A stretch of 64,000 nucleotides of DNA from Candidatus Roseilinea sp. (GTDB taxonomy: Bacteria > Chloroflexota > Anaerolineae > J036 > Brachytrichaceae). A program made the translations under genes and the position numbers. The DNA is taken from positions 1,550,001-1,614,000 of the forward strand of contig AP024676.1 in assembly GCA_025998955.1 (NCBI GenBank). The letters are read 5' to 3'. Below the pieces are notes generated by a model. It worked only from the letters and a program-made list of their open reading frames with translations, made no database searches and was not told the DNA's origin. Below, piece by piece: positions 61,632 through 64,000 of this stretch (position 1 is the stretch's first letter; each line of letters opens with the position of its first letter).

Positions 61632-62663
61632 ATGGTGACGATTTGGGATGTAGCCAGAGAAGCAGGGGTATCGCCTTCGACGGTGTCGAACGTTATTCAC
61701 GGCCGGCCAGTGGTCAAACTGGACACCCGCCAGCGCGTGCTGGAAGCCATCGCGAAGCTCGATTATCACCCGAGTCGCGTCGCGCAGGGTCTTCGCCAGC
61801 AAACCAGCCGAGCGATCGGCTTCCTGGTGCTTGACCCGAACCCGCGCTGGCCGGCCGACCCTTTGCATGCTGAAGTATTGGCCGGGATGTCAGAGATAGC
61901 GACCGAACATGACTACAGCTTGTTGCTCGATCGGCCACCCGGCAACGGTCACCTCACGGCACGCGAACTGCTACAACCCTTTCGCTCCGGCCAAATAGAT
62001 GCCGCAGTCGTCGCGCTCGCTGGCACGAGCGACAGCCACCAACATGTGCTCGATGCGCTCAACCGGGCCGGCGTGCTCTTCGCTGTGCTGGAGCGGGAAA
62101 TCGAGGGCGAATGTGCTTACAGCGTCATGGGAGCAAACGCAGACGGCGCCTACGCCGCAGCCCACAAACTCCTCCGCGATGGGCGCCGACGAATCGCTTT
62201 TCTGGATAGCACGCAGATGTGGCCAGCGATCGAGCTGCGGCTGAGCGGCTATCGTCGCGCGATGCGTGAGGCCGGCTTGGAGGCCGACATTCTGATTTCG
62301 CCCAGCCCAGACTGGACTTCCGCCGGCGGCGCCGTTGCGATGCGCAGCCTGCTGGAGCAATGCGAGCGTGAGAGGCTACCCTGCCCCAACGCCGTTTTGG
62401 CCGGCAACGACGTGCTGGCCGTCGGCGCGATGCACGTGTTGCGCGAACGCGGTCTGCGCATCCCGGCCGACGTAGCGGTGATCGGCTTCGACGACTTCGA
62501 GTTCGCACGCTATGTGGATCCGCCGCTCACCACCGTGCGGCTGCCGGCCTATGAGATGGGCAAGCGCGCCGCCGAATTACTCATCGCGCATTTGGAGGGC
62601 CATCCGGCCGCACAGCGCCGTCACGTACTACCTACCGAATTGATCGTTCGGCAGTCGGGCTGA
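61632..62663 (+). CDS. LacI family transcriptional regulator
   Basis: 343 residues. The N-terminal HTH (TIWDVAREAGVSPSTVSNVIHG) and hinge (YHPSRVAQGLRQQTSRAIGFLV) are typical. The periplasmic-binding-like ligand domain has VMGANADGAYAAAHKLL, FLDSTQMWPAIELRLSGY and VIGFDDFEFARYVDPPLTTVRLP. It is divergent from GH4 and probably controls the GH4-to-transporter genes; the ligand is likely a uronide or glycoside (inference). Confidence 0.93.
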   Translation: MVTIWDVAREAGVSPSTVSNVIHGRPVVKLDTRQRVLEAIAKLDYHPSRVAQGLRQQTSRAIGFLVLDPNPRWPADPLHAEVLAGMSEIATEHDYSLLLDRPPGNGHLTARELLQPFRSGQIDAAVVALAGTSDSHQHVLDALNRAGVLFAVLEREIEGECAYSVMGANADGAYAAAHKLLRDGRRRIAFLDSTQMWPAIELRLSGYRRAMREAGLEADILISPSPDWTSAGGAVAMRSLLEQCERERLPCPNAVLAGNDVLAVGAMHVLRERGLRIPADVAVIGFDDFEFARYVDPPLTTVRLPAYEMGKRAAELLIAHLEGHPAAQRRHVLPTELIVRQSG

Positions 62664-62694
62664 ATAGGTGTGAGTACACTTTACTTGACTTGAT

Positions 62695-64000
62695 ATGACT
62701 GAGACCGCCCATGCCCACCGCACCCGCGCCGACTGGGAGCGCGAGACGCTCTACCCCTCATTGAAACGCGCACCGGAGCGCAAAGCACACTTCGAGACGC
62801 CTTCCGGCATCCCGCTCGACGTCGTTTACGGCGATCCCGTGACCAGCGCAGGCTATCACGACGAATTCCCCGGCGAATACCCGTTCACACGGGGCATCCA
62901 CCCGACAATGTACCGCTCGCGTCATTGGACGATGCGGCAATACGCCGGCTTCTCTACTGCGAAGGAGAGCAACACGCGCTATCGTTACCTATTGTCGCAA
63001 GGCCAAACCGGCCTGTCCGTCGCCTTCGACCTGCCGACGCAGCTGTGCATGGATGCCGACGATCCTTTGGCTGCCGGCGAAGTGGGTAAAGTCGGCGTCA
63101 GCATTTGCACGCTGGGCGATATGCGCGAGCTATTCGACGGCATCCCGCTCGACAAAGTGAGCACCAGCATGACCATCAATGCGCCGGCGGCAGTGCTGCT
63201 GGCGCTGTATATTGCGGTAGCGCGCGAGCAGATCAAAGGGACGAGAGATGAGGATAGAGAAACAGGTGACTCACCCCTCGCCCCTTACCCCTTACCCCTG
63301 AGAGGAACAGTCCAAAACGACATCTTGAAAGAGTATGCTGCGCGCGGGCTATACATCTTTCCGCCGAAGCACTCGATGCGATTGGTGACCGACGTATTCG
63401 CGTTCTGCAAGCAGTATGTTCCGCACTGGAACACGATCAGCATCAGTGGCTATCATATTCGCGAAGCCGGCAGCACTGCGGTGCAAGAAGTCGCCTTCAC
63501 GCTGGCCAATGCCATCGCCTACGTTCAGGCGGCGATAGACGTGGGGTTGGACGTGGACGAGTTCGCCGGCCAGCTTGCCTTCTTCTTCAACGCACACAAC
63601 GACTTCCTAGAGGAGATCGCCAAGTTCCGCGCTGCGCGCCGGCTGTGGGCCAAGATCATGCGCGAGCGCTTCGGCGCGAAGGATCCGCGCAGTTGCATGC
63701 TGCGCTTCCACACCCAAACCGGCGGCAGCACCCTCACGGCACAACAACCCATCAACAACGTCGTTCGCGTGACCATTCAGGCGCTGGCAGCCGTGCTCGG
63801 CGGCACGCAAAGCCTGCATACCAACGGTTGGGACGAGGCGCTGCAACTCCCGACCGCCGAGGCAGCACGCACCGCACTGCGCACGCAACAGATCATCGCT
63901 CACGAGAGCGGCGTGACCGACACGGTAGATCCACTCGGCGGCGCATACGTCATCGAATACCTCACCGATGAAATCGAACGCCGTGCGCGGGCGTTGATCG
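62695..64000 (+). CDS. Methylmalonyl-CoA mutase, large subunit catalytic domain (partial)
   Basis: The frame opens at 62695 and continues past the right edge; about 435 residues are seen. Features: [61 protein letters not shown] and [12 protein letters not shown], followed by [16 protein letters not shown], all standard for the B12-dependent mutase catalytic barrel. The enzyme interconverts methylmalonyl-CoA and succinyl-CoA. The loop normally reading like GVPPEKLRGT is replaced here by a longer stretch ([24 protein letters not shown]) encoded by a period-7 repeat. A TACACT hexamer lies 14 bases before the ATG. The B12-binding domain is not visible, so it may be separate or beyond the edge. 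Confidence 0.93.
   Translation, partial: MTETAHAHRTRADWERETLYPSLKRAPERKAHFETPSGIPLDVVYGDPVTSAGYHDEFPGEYPFTRGIHPTMYRSRHWTMRQYAGFSTAKESNTRYRYLLSQGQTGLSVAFDLPTQLCMDADDPLAAGEVGKVGVSICTLGDMRELFDGIPLDKVSTSMTINAPAAVLLALYIAVAREQIKGTRDEDRETGDSPLAPYPLPLRGTVQNDILKEYAARGLYIFPPKHSMRLVTDVFAFCKQYVPHWNTISISGYHIREAGSTAVQEVAFTLANAIAYVQAAIDVGLDVDEFAGQLAFFFNAHNDFLEEIAKFRAARRLWAKIMRERFGAKDPRSCMLRFHTQTGGSTLTAQQPINNVVRVTIQALAAVLGGTQSLHTNGWDEALQLPTAEAARTALRTQQIIAHESGVTDTVDPLGGAYVIEYLTDEIERRARALI
63243..63302. repeat. Period-7 repeat inside the methylmalonyl-CoA mutase gene
   Basis: Heptamers GAGAGAT, GAGGATA, GAGAAAC, then GACTCAC, CCCTCGC, CCCTTAC, CCCTTAC and CCCTGAG. They encode an insertion in a surface loop between TMTINAP... 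and [13 protein letters not shown]. Confidence 0.88.

Overview
The window looks like a chromosomal segment of a Chloroflexota bacterium, probably from an Anaerolineae-like or Roseilinea-like lineage. This is an inference from gene content and no marker tree was possible. Support includes a complex I membrane-arm cluster with two NuoM genes, an inositol-phosphate synthase paired with a CDP-alcohol phosphatidyltransferase, secreted enzymes with Thr/Pro linkers and a C-terminal FLP-type tail, a STAND-type HTH/TPR regulator and a methylmalonyl-CoA mutase. Overall GC is high. I saw no rRNA, tRNA, CRISPR array, prophage or intact insertion sequence.

Layout. 1-8.2 kb (minus strand): respiratory complex I membrane arm, nuoA-H-J-K-L-M and a second nuoM cut by the window edge, behind one strong sigma70-like promoter. 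8.3-18 kb: an amidohydrolase, a secreted subtilase, DNA polymerase I, a parvulin lipoprotein, a decayed patch and a GH10 lipoprotein. 18-23.4 kb: an aldehyde/oxidoreductase cluster (two aldo/keto reductases, DUF2255, SDR, a broken cyclophilin-like lipoprotein) divergent from a YqhC-type AraC regulator. 23.4-26.3 kb: a patatin phospholipase facing a probable phosphatidylinositol-phosphate pathway (CDP-alcohol phosphotransferase and Ino1). 26.3-39.7 kb: an S1-domain protein, FtsK, a cation/proton exchanger, a Tat-exported 5'-nucleotidase, a GT39-like glycosyltransferase, a methyltransferase, a DUF255 thioredoxin protein and a solute-binding/VWA protein. 39.7-46.9 kb: a HTH-NB-ARC-TPR regulator divergent from three SnoaL-like genes (one fused to rhodanese), a methyltransferase, a Cys-containing unknown and a secreted CxxxC-repeat protein. 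47-62.7 kb: a carbohydrate locus with a sugar-acid dehydratase, TA remnants, a beta-helix lipoprotein, a GH30-like hydrolase, two-permease ABC importer genes, a CocE-type hydrolase, a GSA-like aminotransferase, a GH4 alpha-galacturonidase/glucuronidase and a divergent LacI repressor with a clear double operator. 62.7-64 kb: methylmalonyl-CoA mutase, cut by the edge.

The most unusual feature is a dispersed set of degenerate tandem repeats. Period-7 arrays occur at many positions, both between genes and inside conserved proteins (FtsK, methylmalonyl-CoA mutase, DUF255 protein, amidohydrolase). Period-9 GTGTC arrays occur between nuoK and nuoL as an inverted pair and again inside the glycosyltransferase. 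Other points of note are a 21-bp terminal-inverted-repeat element before polA, an antitoxin whose truncated paralogue lies across the dehydratase gene, an amidohydrolase with both histidines of a family motif replaced by glutamine, and a lower-GC transporter/hydrolase block inside the galacturonide locus.
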